DNA of 64,000 nucleotides from Gracilibacillus suaedae. GTDB lineage: Bacteria; Bacillota; Bacilli; Bacillales; Amphibacillaceae. The notes below the pieces were generated by a model that saw only the letters and a program-made list of their open reading frames with translations, did no database searches and had not been told where the DNA came from. Location: contig NZ_JAGFVL010000062.1 in assembly GCF_017599345.1 (NCBI RefSeq), positions 186,001 through 250,000 on the forward strand. The letters are read 5' to 3'. A program made the translations under genes and the position numbers. This document shows, piece by piece, positions 28,014-35,873 of the stretch (positions are counted from its first letter, which is position 1; each line of letters starts with the position of its first letter).

Positions 28014-28062
28014 TTCCTCATCATATTAGGTCCTTTCCATTTTTCTTTACATAAACATTTCA

Positions 28063-28176
28063 GTTTACAAGTGTACAAATTGTAAACGTTAAGTATGCAA
28101 ACACATTTGCATGTTTACAAAGTTGTTTACAAGTTGGTGTAACAACGTGTGTGCGTCAATGTAAACAACGTAAACA
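28063..28176. promoter_or_regulatory. Cluster of GTTTACA repeats: likely parC centromere
   Basis: GTTTACAA occurs at 28063, 28113 and 28125. Its complement (T/C)GTAAAC occurs at 28081, 28160 and 28169. The first pair forms a palindrome and neighbours are 10 to 12 bases apart, about one helical turn. The cluster ends 134 bases before parM. Repeats upstream of parM are the usual place for a ParR-binding centromere that also controls the promoter. The rest of the gap 27924-28310 shows only the terminator and the parM promoter region. Confidence 0.6.
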
Positions 28177-28310
28177 ATTTTGTATACACATTACAACTTG
28201 TTTCATTGAAATTACAGTTATATATCTTTTTGCTCCAACTCATTGATGACAGTAATCATCTGCAATATCCTTTTTAGAAGAATAGATTTTAAAAAAAGGA
28301 TGATTATAAA

Positions 28311-29474
28311 ATGAGTCAATCAAGAATTGCAGCAGTTGATGTAGGAAATGATTCAGTGAAAGCGATATTTGGTGAGTTGGATCAGGAGCTCAACGTACCG
28401 AATATTATTGCCAGAGATATAGAAGACCGTCCTGTCATCGGCATAGAAGAATTAGATCAAAAAGATCCTTTGGAAGGCATACATATTCGCGTGCACTCCC
28501 CTGCACTCCAGGAAAACAATGCGATTTATCGTGTAGGGCACTTAGCGTCCAAAACAAGTAATTCGACAGAGCTTGACCCAGGAAGCAGTAAATCACAGGA
28601 AGATCAAACGTTAATTATGCTTTTTGCCTCAATCGCTTTAGATGCAGCGAAAGGAAATAAACAGGGTTCTAATCAAGTGATTGATGCGAATTACATATTA
28701 GGAACAGGATTACCACTTCGAGAAGTGAAGGAAGGAAAAGATGCAGGGTATCGTTCGAAGCTGCTCGGATCGGTTCACCAGGTAGAATTTTTAGTGACAC
28801 CGAAATATCAAGGGATTAAAGTAAATATCAAATTTGATGAGGTTAAGGTGTATCCAGAAGGTTTTGCTGCTTATATAAACCTGGTAATGGATCATGATCT
28901 AAAAATCATTAATAAGGATTTAATCGATAAACGAATTCTTATTCAAGATATCGGCGGTTTGTCTACTGATGTCGCAGTAATCAAGAATCGAACGGTTGAC
29001 GATGATAAAGCACAAGGCTTTAATCTAGGAGTGTCCGAATCGCTTGAAAACATTCGTGAGGAAATTTTCAGTAACCATGGAGTCGAACTGGACAGCCGTC
29101 GCGATGTCGTTGAAATTATCACGCGAAATAACGATCGCAACCATATTATGGTCAAAGGAAGCAGGACAAGTGTACATGATATTACCGACCGAATTTTGTT
29201 AGAGCTAGCGAAAAAGCAATATCGCTTATTAAGAAACGTCTGGCAAAAAAATTCGCAAACAGAAATCTGCTATTTCGTTGGTGGAGGTTCCAATGTTTTG
29301 AAAGAGTATATCAAAACACTTAACAATAATTTAGATGGCTATAACATTGAATTTTTCGAGGATGAAAAGGAAAGTATTTGGATGATGGCCAATGCGTATT
29401 ATAAGCTCATTTCTGAATTCACAAAAAAAGCTGAGAAGCCAAAGGAAGAGAAAAAGCCAGCGAAAAAGTCTTAA
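28311..29474 (+). CDS. ParM/StbA-family actin-like segregation ATPase
   Basis: This 387-residue protein has the actin-fold nucleotide motifs: phosphate 1 AAVDVGNDSVKA (about 8-19), phosphate 2 IQDIGGLSTDVAVI (about 217-230) and the adenosine motif YFVGGGSNVL (about 325-334). ParM forms filaments that push ParR-bound DNA apart, and is usually plasmid-borne. The C-terminal tail is Lys/Pro/Glu-rich. It is followed after 9 bases by a small acidic protein that fits ParR and is preceded by a repeat cluster that fits parC, so the three-part system looks complete. The host replicon here appears chromosomal. Confidence 0.85.
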   Translation: MSQSRIAAVDVGNDSVKAIFGELDQELNVPNIIARDIEDRPVIGIEELDQKDPLEGIHIRVHSPALQENNAIYRVGHLASKTSNSTELDPGSSKSQEDQTLIMLFASIALDAAKGNKQGSNQVIDANYILGTGLPLREVKEGKDAGYRSKLLGSVHQVEFLVTPKYQGIKVNIKFDEVKVYPEGFAAYINLVMDHDLKIINKDLIDKRILIQDIGGLSTDVAVIKNRTVDDDKAQGFNLGVSESLENIREEIFSNHGVELDSRRDVVEIITRNNDRNHIMVKGSRTSVHDITDRILLELAKKQYRLLRNVWQKNSQTEICYFVGGGSNVLKEYIKTLNNNLDGYNIEFFEDEKESIWMMANAYYKLISEFTKKAEKPKEEKKPAKKS

Positions 29475-29483
29475 GGTGATGAC

Positions 29484-30065
29484 ATGAAAAAATCAACAAA
29501 CCAAATCAAAAGAGGCCAAACGATTTCGTTTCGAATCCCTTCAGATACACCAGATTATCTTCTGAAGGAAATACAAAGGCTGAAGGAAACAGAACGACGA
29601 AATTTTTCGAGTAAAATGGCTGAATTGGTGTTAAAAGGGATTAATGAAACAAGCTCGAAGGAAAGGGAAACCATTACGATTCCGCTTCCGGGCAGTTTAA
29701 ACAAGGCACAACGAAATTGGTTGAAGCATGAACATTCAGAAGCATTGTTAGGCAGTATTGTTTACCATCTATTAAATGATCCGGTAAGAGCTACTGCTTT
29801 ACTGGCTTCACTGAATAGCAGTTCTACAGATATTGATGAAGCATTATATTTACAAGAGGAATTACCGGAAGAACCTAATGAAGATGGATTACAGGATGTT
29901 AGTGAGACAGAAAAGGAACATGATCCATTAGATGATGATTTAGATTCGTTTGACTGGGAAGAAGCTGTAAAAGAGAATCGAGAATTGGAAGAAGAGGAAA
30001 AAGAGTCAGAAGAAGCAGATCTTGATGATTTGCTTGGAGATTTCTTAAATAAAATGAATAAATAA
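29484..30065 (+). CDS. ParR-like DNA-binding adaptor
   Basis: This 193-residue protein has a basic N-terminal part (about 8-60; GQTISFRIPSD, then KEIQRLKETERR and SKMAELVLKGI) that looks like a ribbon-helix-helix. A middle helical part and a very acidic tail (about 120-193, DDDLDSFDWEE, EADLDDLLGDFLNKM) follow. ParR proteins bind the centromere with the N-terminal domain and cap ParM filaments with the C-terminal end. It starts 9 bases after parM with AAGGTGATG. Sequence identity to known ParR is not obvious, so the call rests on layout and neighbourhood. Confidence 0.68.
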   Translation: MKKSTNQIKRGQTISFRIPSDTPDYLLKEIQRLKETERRNFSSKMAELVLKGINETSSKERETITIPLPGSLNKAQRNWLKHEHSEALLGSIVYHLLNDPVRATALLASLNSSSTDIDEALYLQEELPEEPNEDGLQDVSETEKEHDPLDDDLDSFDWEEAVKENRELEEEEKESEEADLDDLLGDFLNKMNK

Positions 30066-30081
30066 TTTGGCGAAATCGTCT

Positions 30082-30119
30082 AGCTCTTATAACACAGATT
30101 GTTATAAGAGCTTTTTTTG
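30082..30119 (+). terminator. Terminator of the parMR operon
   Basis: AGCTCTTATAAC and GTTATAAGAGCT pair perfectly over 12 bases around an 7-base loop, followed by seven T residues. Confidence 0.8.
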
Positions 30120-30496
30120 TTAAGAAAAGAAAGTCTAAAGTTTGCGGGTAACCACCTTACCTTCAAGCAATTCTGCTACAGTTTTTTTAACTTTCTAAAA
30201 TCAGTCTCTCTTGATATTTCTAGCCATGGGCAAGCTAGTAACTGAATAGTATTCGTTTGAGACAAATCACTCTATTAGGGTGATTGTTTCAGCTATTTTT
30301 TGATAGGATAGATTTTCGTTTTCTTCAATCCATAAGTGGAAGTTAATTACTAATAAGTGAAATATTATATAAAAACAGCTTCCAATATGATAAAGTAAAT
30401 AGGAAGGATAGGTTATTGCATAAATATACAAAAAAATGATATATTATAACTTGCTAAAAATAACGGAAACAACAAAGAAAAAATGGAGAGAACATC
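30120..30496. other. Intergenic gap sharing a short repeat with 59282-59310
   Basis: Around 30268-30302 the words CACTCTATTAGG and TTGTTTCAGCTATT with a T run match 59282-59310. A short hairpin (AATCAC / GTGATT) can form here. The remainder is AT-rich, with the yjiH-like promoter near the right end. No gene seen. Confidence 0.4.
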
Positions 30497-31855
30497 ATGA
30501 AATCAGAACAACAACAATTTACAACAAGTCAATATACAAAATTTTGGCTACCATCTCTGATTGGGGTGTTATTATTCCTCGTCCCGATTTCAGTAGGTGG
30601 TAAGGTAACAATTGGGTTAGGCGTGTTAGCAGATGGGTTACAAGCACTGTTAGCAGATTATATCCCGCTCATCATGACAATCATTTTATGTTTGTCTTCT
30701 ATTGGTAGTTTAATAGTAAAAGGTATAAATTTGCGGATTTTAAAGAATAATTCTTTTTTGGATAGTTTATTTAATATCCCGCCACTATGGATAGCTTTAC
30801 GACTTATCGGTGCCATATTCGCCATCATGACATTAGCAGAAATCGGCCCAGAATTTATTTGGTCGATGGCAACGGGTGGAACAGTATTATTTGATCTGAT
30901 TCCGGTGTTAATGGTCTGGTTCCTATTTGCATGTCTCTTTATGCCGCTGTTGTTACAGTTTGGTTTAATGGATTTTATCGGTACCATCGTAAGAAAAATT
31001 ATGCACCCTTTATTCAAGCTGCCAGGTCGTTCTTCGATTGATGCTTTAGCATCATGGATGGGGAGTGGAACAGTAGGGGTATTATTAACTACACAGCAAT
31101 ATGAATCAGGTTATTATACGAAACGAGAAGCAGCAGTAGTAGCAACTAACTTCTCGATTGCATCGATTGCATTCAGCTTGGTCATTGCTAGATTTTTAAG
31201 CATTGATCATATGTTTGTTCCATTTTATATAACTGTCATTGTGGCAGGTGTTGTAGCAGCAATTATCGTACCGCGCATTCCGCCATTATCCCTCAAAAAG
31301 GATACCTACTATGAAGCTGCTGGTAAACAAATAAATGAAGTTGTGCCAGAAGGTGTATCCAGTTTTAAATGGGGTGTACAAAAAGCAGTAGAAAAAGCGG
31401 ATCAAGTGAAAAGTTATCGTGGTGTTATCAAAAGCGGTGTATTGAATGTGGTTGATATCTGGTTTGCTTTAATTCCATTGGTGATGGCGTTAGGTACTAT
31501 CGCACTGATTATTGCCGAGAAGACACCTATTTTTAACTATTTATCTTATCCATTTATTCCGTTCTTGCAATTATTGCAACTACCAGAGGCAGAGGCTGCT
31601 GCTCCGGCAATGATTGTTGGTTTTGCGGACATGTTCTTGCCTGCAGTAGTTGGTAGTGGAATTGAGTCTGAATTAACCCGTTTTGTGATTGGGGTTATGT
31701 CACTTGCTCAATTAATTTACATGTCAGAGATAGGTATTTTGCTATTAAAATCAAAAATTCCGATTTCGTTTTTCCAATTATTTATTATCTTCTTACAAAG
31801 AACGATTATTACGTTGCCAGTCGCGGCATTAATGGCACACCTTTTATTCTTTTAA
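30497..31855 (+). CDS. YjiH-family membrane protein with nucleoside-recognition (Gate) domain
   Basis: This 452-residue polytopic protein has about 10 to 11 hydrophobic segments and the Gate/nucleoside-recognition pattern: ALASWMGSGTVGVLLTTQQYESGYYTKREAA in the middle, and AAPAMIVGFADMFLPAVVG toward the end. YjiH proteins are of this length and are thought to be transporters or transport-related; the substrate is not established. GGAGAG precedes the ATG. It is monocistronic, ended by a strong hairpin at 31874. Confidence 0.8.
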   Translation: MKSEQQQFTTSQYTKFWLPSLIGVLLFLVPISVGGKVTIGLGVLADGLQALLADYIPLIMTIILCLSSIGSLIVKGINLRILKNNSFLDSLFNIPPLWIALRLIGAIFAIMTLAEIGPEFIWSMATGGTVLFDLIPVLMVWFLFACLFMPLLLQFGLMDFIGTIVRKIMHPLFKLPGRSSIDALASWMGSGTVGVLLTTQQYESGYYTKREAAVVATNFSIASIAFSLVIARFLSIDHMFVPFYITVIVAGVVAAIIVPRIPPLSLKKDTYYEAAGKQINEVVPEGVSSFKWGVQKAVEKADQVKSYRGVIKSGVLNVVDIWFALIPLVMALGTIALIIAEKTPIFNYLSYPFIPFLQLLQLPEAEAAAPAMIVGFADMFLPAVVGSGIESELTRFVIGVMSLAQLIYMSEIGILLLKSKIPISFFQLFIIFLQRTIITLPVAALMAHLLFF

Positions 31856-31873
31856 ATAATCGGTCATAATATA

Positions 31874-31912
31874 AATAAGAAGCATTGGTGCTTACCAATG
31901 CTTCTTATTGTC
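31874..31912 (+). terminator. Terminator of the yjiH-like gene
   Basis: A perfect 16-bp stem (AATAAGAAGCATTGGT and complement) has a four-base loop, with T-rich sequence after it. Confidence 0.75.
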
Positions 31913-31935
31913 TCAAGGAAAGGTGAATGATCATC

Positions 31936-33120
31936 ATGAGTATCGAAAATTTCTTTTCGGAAAACATAAAGAATGCATTAAAAAACGCCCCACCAGGTGA
32001 ATGGATGCCGAATATACCAGACAATTGTATTCGTCTTAGTTCAGGGTTTCCAGCACCTGACCTTGTACCCGTTAATGAGGTGAAAGACGCGGTTGTTCAA
32101 TTACTGAAACAAGAAAAGGATTTACCACTGCATTATCTTGGTACGCCGAAGATGGATACACTAAAGGAGCAAATTCAAGCTAGGTTGTCAGATCGTGGTA
32201 TGCGAGTTGCAGATGAAGCACTTCTAGTTACAGCTGGTGCATGTCAGGCAATTGATTTAATTGCTCGAGTTTTTGTAGATGAGCAAACAGTTGTGGCAGT
32301 AGAAGCACCGACATATATGGAAGCACTAGAAGTATTCCAAAATTATACAAGTCAATTTATTAGTATCCCAATCGATGAACAGGGACTTCAGACAAAAGAA
32401 TTAGAAAGAGTATTGGCAGAAAGGAAAGAGCAAGGTCTCCCGCTACCGAAAATAGTATATACGATCCCGACTTTTCAAAATCCAACCGGAACAACGATGA
32501 CAGCAGAACGTCGGAAGCATATTTTGGAGCTAGCTTCTCAGTATGACTTCCTTATTTTAGAGGACGATGCCTATGGTGAATTACATTTCGATAAACCGCC
32601 TGTAACGTTAAAAGCAATGGATCATGAAAATCGTGTCCTACATGTTGGTTCTTTATCCAAAGTGGTAGCGCCAGGTTTACGAATTGGCTGGGTAGCTGCA
32701 ACAGAGGAAATAATCACTTCCCTTTATTGGTTTAAAAAAGATTTAGATCATCCTTTTGCACAAGCGATTATGGCTACATATCTGGGAAATAATAATTTTG
32801 ATAATAGACTTAATACGTTACGAATATCCTATCAAGAGAGGTGCGATGCGTTACTTGCTGCATTAAAAAAATATATGCCAAAGTTCGTCACCTGGTATGT
32901 TCCGGAGGGAGGTTACTTCGTATGGATCAAGGTGGCTGGTGTTGATACTTCGAGACTATTACAACAAGCACAAGATCAAGGGGTGTCCTTTTTGCCAGGG
33001 AAATATTTTTTCTTAAATGAACGAGATGGCAAAGAATGGCTTCGTCTTTCCTTTAGTTATAGTGATAAGAAGGAAATAACGAAAGGGATCGAGATGTTGG
33101 GGGAAGTTATTAATAAATAG
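31936..33120 (+). CDS. PLP-dependent class I/II aminotransferase (LysN/aminoadipate type)
   Basis: This 394-residue enzyme shows PLP-binding Lys in VGSLSKVVAPGLRIGW, the cofactor-binding Asp-Tyr region LEDDAYGEL, and IPTFQNPTG with the Asn that contacts PLP. The layout (short N-terminus with LSSGFPAPDLVP) matches 2-aminoadipate/aromatic aminotransferases of subgroup I, with no GntR head. The amino donor and acceptor are not readable. An ATG at 31927 is in frame but only one base from AAAGGTGA; the ATG at 31936 is better placed. A thioesterase gene follows after 52 bases and may be co-transcribed. Confidence 0.83.
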   Translation: MSIENFFSENIKNALKNAPPGEWMPNIPDNCIRLSSGFPAPDLVPVNEVKDAVVQLLKQEKDLPLHYLGTPKMDTLKEQIQARLSDRGMRVADEALLVTAGACQAIDLIARVFVDEQTVVAVEAPTYMEALEVFQNYTSQFISIPIDEQGLQTKELERVLAERKEQGLPLPKIVYTIPTFQNPTGTTMTAERRKHILELASQYDFLILEDDAYGELHFDKPPVTLKAMDHENRVLHVGSLSKVVAPGLRIGWVAATEEIITSLYWFKKDLDHPFAQAIMATYLGNNNFDNRLNTLRISYQERCDALLAALKKYMPKFVTWYVPEGGYFVWIKVAGVDTSRLLQQAQDQGVSFLPGKYFFLNERDGKEWLRLSFSYSDKKEITKGIEMLGEVINK

Positions 33121-33172
33121 CCCGTTATGGAGAAACAATGATCAATAAAAAATAGCGAAAAAAGGTGATAGT

Positions 33173-33685
33173 ATGGAAGATACTTATATTAATGAAACCC
33201 TTGCTGTGAAAGTTGGCCATGTATTCCCACCCGATACGAATAACCATGGAACACTTTTTGGTGGGAAATTAATGAGTTATATTGATGATATTGCATCGAT
33301 TTCTGCAATGAGGCATTCGAGGAGTCCTGTCGTAACTGCTTCAACTGACTCTGTCGACTTTTTGGCACCTATTCGCACAGGTGAGTCTGTTTGTTTAGAG
33401 TCGATTGTTACTTGGACAGGAACGAGCTCTATGGAGGTGTTTGTCAAAGTTTTGGCTGAAAATCTGATTACAGGGGAGCGTAAAATTGCTGCGAATGCTT
33501 TTTTAACTTTTGTTGCCGTGAATGAAGAAGGTAAACCAGTTCCTGTTCCAAATGTTATTCCTGTAACAGAGGAAGAGAAATATTTGCACGAAACAGCAAA
33601 AGAACGAGTGGAAGCTAGAAAAAAACGAAGAAATGCTAGCAAAGAGTTAGCACATGTTATTCAAAAGGGCAAACCCTGGAAATAG
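33173..33685 (+). CDS. Acyl-CoA thioesterase, hotdog fold (YkhA-like)
   Basis: This 170-residue protein has the hotdog signature of cytosolic acyl-CoA hydrolases: HVFPPDTNNHGTLFGGKLMSYIDDIASI near the start, with the catalytic Asn/Asp region, and TASTDSVDFLAPIRTGE. It hydrolyses acyl-CoA to free acid and CoA. The C-terminal 30 residues are basic (EARKKRRNASKEL). B. subtilis YkhA is nearly the same length. AAAAAAGGTGATAGT precedes the ATG. It follows the aminotransferase on the same strand, and a hairpin lies about 90 bases downstream. Confidence 0.88.
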   Translation: MEDTYINETLAVKVGHVFPPDTNNHGTLFGGKLMSYIDDIASISAMRHSRSPVVTASTDSVDFLAPIRTGESVCLESIVTWTGTSSMEVFVKVLAENLITGERKIAANAFLTFVAVNEEGKPVPVPNVIPVTEEEKYLHETAKERVEARKKRRNASKELAHVIQKGKPWK

Positions 33686-33773
33686 AAAAATTCGACGGAA
33701 GCTTTCTAAACCATAAGTGAGGGACACTTCGCCTTCAAACCATTCAACTAATATACATCTTCGGCTTGACTGA

Positions 33774-33811
33774 GACCATTGGCTAACAACGGCACTGTTA
33801 GCCAATGGTCA
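33774..33811 (+). terminator. Terminator between thioesterase and Crp-like genes
   Basis: A perfect 15-bp stem (GACCATTGGCTAACA and complement) has a 7-base loop. The T run after it is short, so efficiency is uncertain. Confidence 0.6.
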
Positions 33812-33897
33812 TTTATATATCTATTTTGGTGTTTGGGCATTTGCTGACATGTAATATAATTTGAATAGGAACTATATAGGGGAGGAAGTGACGCAAA

Positions 33898-34473
33898 ATG
33901 AAAGATGTCCTGTACAAGTATATGAGTAAGTTTACAGACCTTACACTAGAAGAACAAAAGGTTATTGTAGAAGATATATGTGTTAAAGATTACAAAAAAG
34001 GTACTGTTCTTCTTAAACAAGGTGAAATTCCTAGCAAGTGTTATTTTGTGTTAAAAGGATGCATTAGGCAATTCTCGATCGATGAGATGGGGAAAGAGAT
34101 CACCTCCAATTTTTATACGGAAGAACAATCGATTATCATGTTTCATCAATCACATCATGAAAGCTTATCACCATATACTTATTCGTGTTTAGAAAATACT
34201 GTATTGGTAGTATGTGATGCGGAAACGGAGAATACCATGTATGATCAATATTTAAAATTGGAAACGATGATACGCAAAATGACAGAGGAGAACTTAATAC
34301 AGGTCCAAGATGACTTTGCGGCATTTATCGCTTCTACACCTGAAGAACGTTATAAAGCATTATTACGAAAGCAACCGGATTTATTCGATCGTGTACCACA
34401 ACATCAGTTGGCAAGTTATCTCGGTATTACTCCAGAGTCATTCAGCAGAATTAAAAAGCGACTTTCTGAATGA
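33898..34473 (+). CDS. Crp/Fnr-family regulator with cyclic-nucleotide-binding-like domain
   Basis: This 191-residue protein has a beta-roll sensor domain (about 10-125; KKGTVLLKQGEIPSKCYFVLKGCIRQF) and a short C-terminal helix-turn-helix (QHQLASYLGITPESFSRIKKRL). The cAMP phosphate-binding Arg motif is not evident, so it probably senses something else. It is shorter than Crp, having only the recognition helices and little of the wing, as in the YeiL/ArcR-like group. GGGGAGGAAGTGA precedes the start. It stands alone; targets unknown. Confidence 0.8.
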   Translation: MKDVLYKYMSKFTDLTLEEQKVIVEDICVKDYKKGTVLLKQGEIPSKCYFVLKGCIRQFSIDEMGKEITSNFYTEEQSIIMFHQSHHESLSPYTYSCLENTVLVVCDAETENTMYDQYLKLETMIRKMTEENLIQVQDDFAAFIASTPEERYKALLRKQPDLFDRVPQHQLASYLGITPESFSRIKKRLSE

Positions 34474-34782
34474 AATAACTAATAAGGGATGACACAACTT
34501 TCATTAATTGGTTTTAAGAAAATATAAAGTTCCCATGCACCTTTACAAGGCTTTCAAGAGAAAGGTAGCGAGAGTCATGATAAAAAAGCAATATCCCTGT
34601 CTTAAAGTGGTATTTCGTTGATTGCTCGATTTACATTCCTAGTATTCTTTCTTTACTCTATTTGTACAACATAAAAACATAAGTTAGCAAGGATTTCGCT
34701 CATTATTAACTTAAGTCAATGATTCATTACATAAGTATTGGTATAAATAAGAGAGGTGATTAGTTCAAAGAGGAGGATGACA
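34474..34782. other. Intergenic gap, no gene seen
   Basis: I see AT-rich sequence with no convincing open frame, RNA or strong hairpin. It should carry the promoter for the following dehydrogenase gene. Confidence 0.35.
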
Positions 34783-35751
34783 ATGAAAGCAATCGTACAA
34801 AATCAATACGGTTCACCGGATGAATTAGAACTAAAAGAGGTAACAAAGCCTAAGCCTATGAGTAATGAAGTATTAGTGAAAGTACGTGCAGCATCTTTGA
34901 ATTTTGGAGACTTCGTACTTTTGAAAGGGAAGCCCTACCTTTCCCGACTAGCTTTTGGGCTTTTTAAACCAAATCACAATATTCCGGGAGGGGATGTAGC
35001 AGGTCAAGTGGAAGCTGTTGGTGAAGATGTCCAAAAATTCCACCCAGGGGATGAGGTGTTCGGAGATCTTTCTCATTTCAGCTGGGGCGCTTTTGCAGAG
35101 TATGTTGCGGTGAATGAAAAAGCGTTAGCACTTAAACCAGCTAATTTATCCTTTGAAGAAGCAGCAGCAGTCCCTATGGCTGCCACCACGGCTTTGCAAG
35201 GTTTGCGAGATAAAGGAAATATCGAATACAGGAAAAAGGTTTTAATTAATGGTGCTTCTGGTGGAGTAGGAACTTTCGCAGTTCAAATTGCTAAAGCATA
35301 CGGTGCAGAAGTAACAGGTGTATGTAGTACTAGAAATCTAAACATTCTCAAGTCCCTAGGAGCTGATCATATGATTGATTATACGGTGAAAAATTTCACA
35401 AAAGAATCGAATAAATATGATTTGATCGTAGCCGTAAATGGATATCATCCAATATTAGCTTATAAACGATCTTTAAAACCAAATGGAATTTATGTTATGA
35501 TTGGTGGTTCTGGATCCCAAATGGCACAAGCTATCGTATTAGGTCCATGGATTTCAATGACAAGTAAAAAGAAAATGGTAAATCTATTACAAAAGCCTGA
35601 TCAACAAGATTTAATATTTATCAAAAAGTTTATTGAAGAGGGGAAGTTAAAGCCTATTATCGATAGGAATTTTACATTGGATGAATTACCAGAAGCATTC
35701 AAGTACTTTGAAAAGGGGAATGCACAAGGAAAAGTAGTGGTTACTATTTGA
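34783..35751 (+). CDS. NAD(P)-dependent medium-chain dehydrogenase/reductase
   Basis: This 322-residue protein has the GroES-like half (SLNFGDFVLLKGKP, GGDVAGQVEAVGEDV) and the Rossmann half with INGASGGVGTFAVQIAK. As in the protein at 9473, the structural and catalytic zinc cysteines are missing, which places it with quinone oxidoreductase-like enzymes. Substrate unknown. Ten extra codons lie in frame upstream, but AGAGGAGGATGACA fits the ATG at 34783. It is a single gene facing a convergent CMD-fusion gene. Confidence 0.85.
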   Translation: MKAIVQNQYGSPDELELKEVTKPKPMSNEVLVKVRAASLNFGDFVLLKGKPYLSRLAFGLFKPNHNIPGGDVAGQVEAVGEDVQKFHPGDEVFGDLSHFSWGAFAEYVAVNEKALALKPANLSFEEAAAVPMAATTALQGLRDKGNIEYRKKVLINGASGGVGTFAVQIAKAYGAEVTGVCSTRNLNILKSLGADHMIDYTVKNFTKESNKYDLIVAVNGYHPILAYKRSLKPNGIYVMIGGSGSQMAQAIVLGPWISMTSKKKMVNLLQKPDQQDLIFIKKFIEEGKLKPIIDRNFTLDELPEAFKYFEKGNAQGKVVVTI

Positions 35752-35873
35752 TTTTTATTAAAAAACATATGATATCCGTTTATTTGTCAGGTGTAAGATG
35801 AAGGAGGAAAACGTTGCAATGATTAACCAACGTTTTCCTTCTTCATAGGAGTTGAGTGCATTTTCGTAAAAAA

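Noticed and set aside
28063-28176. Reading the GTTTACA cluster as a replication origin (iterons or DnaA boxes).
   Set aside because: No replication initiator gene is nearby and the words do not match TTATCCACA. The position directly before parM fits a centromere better.
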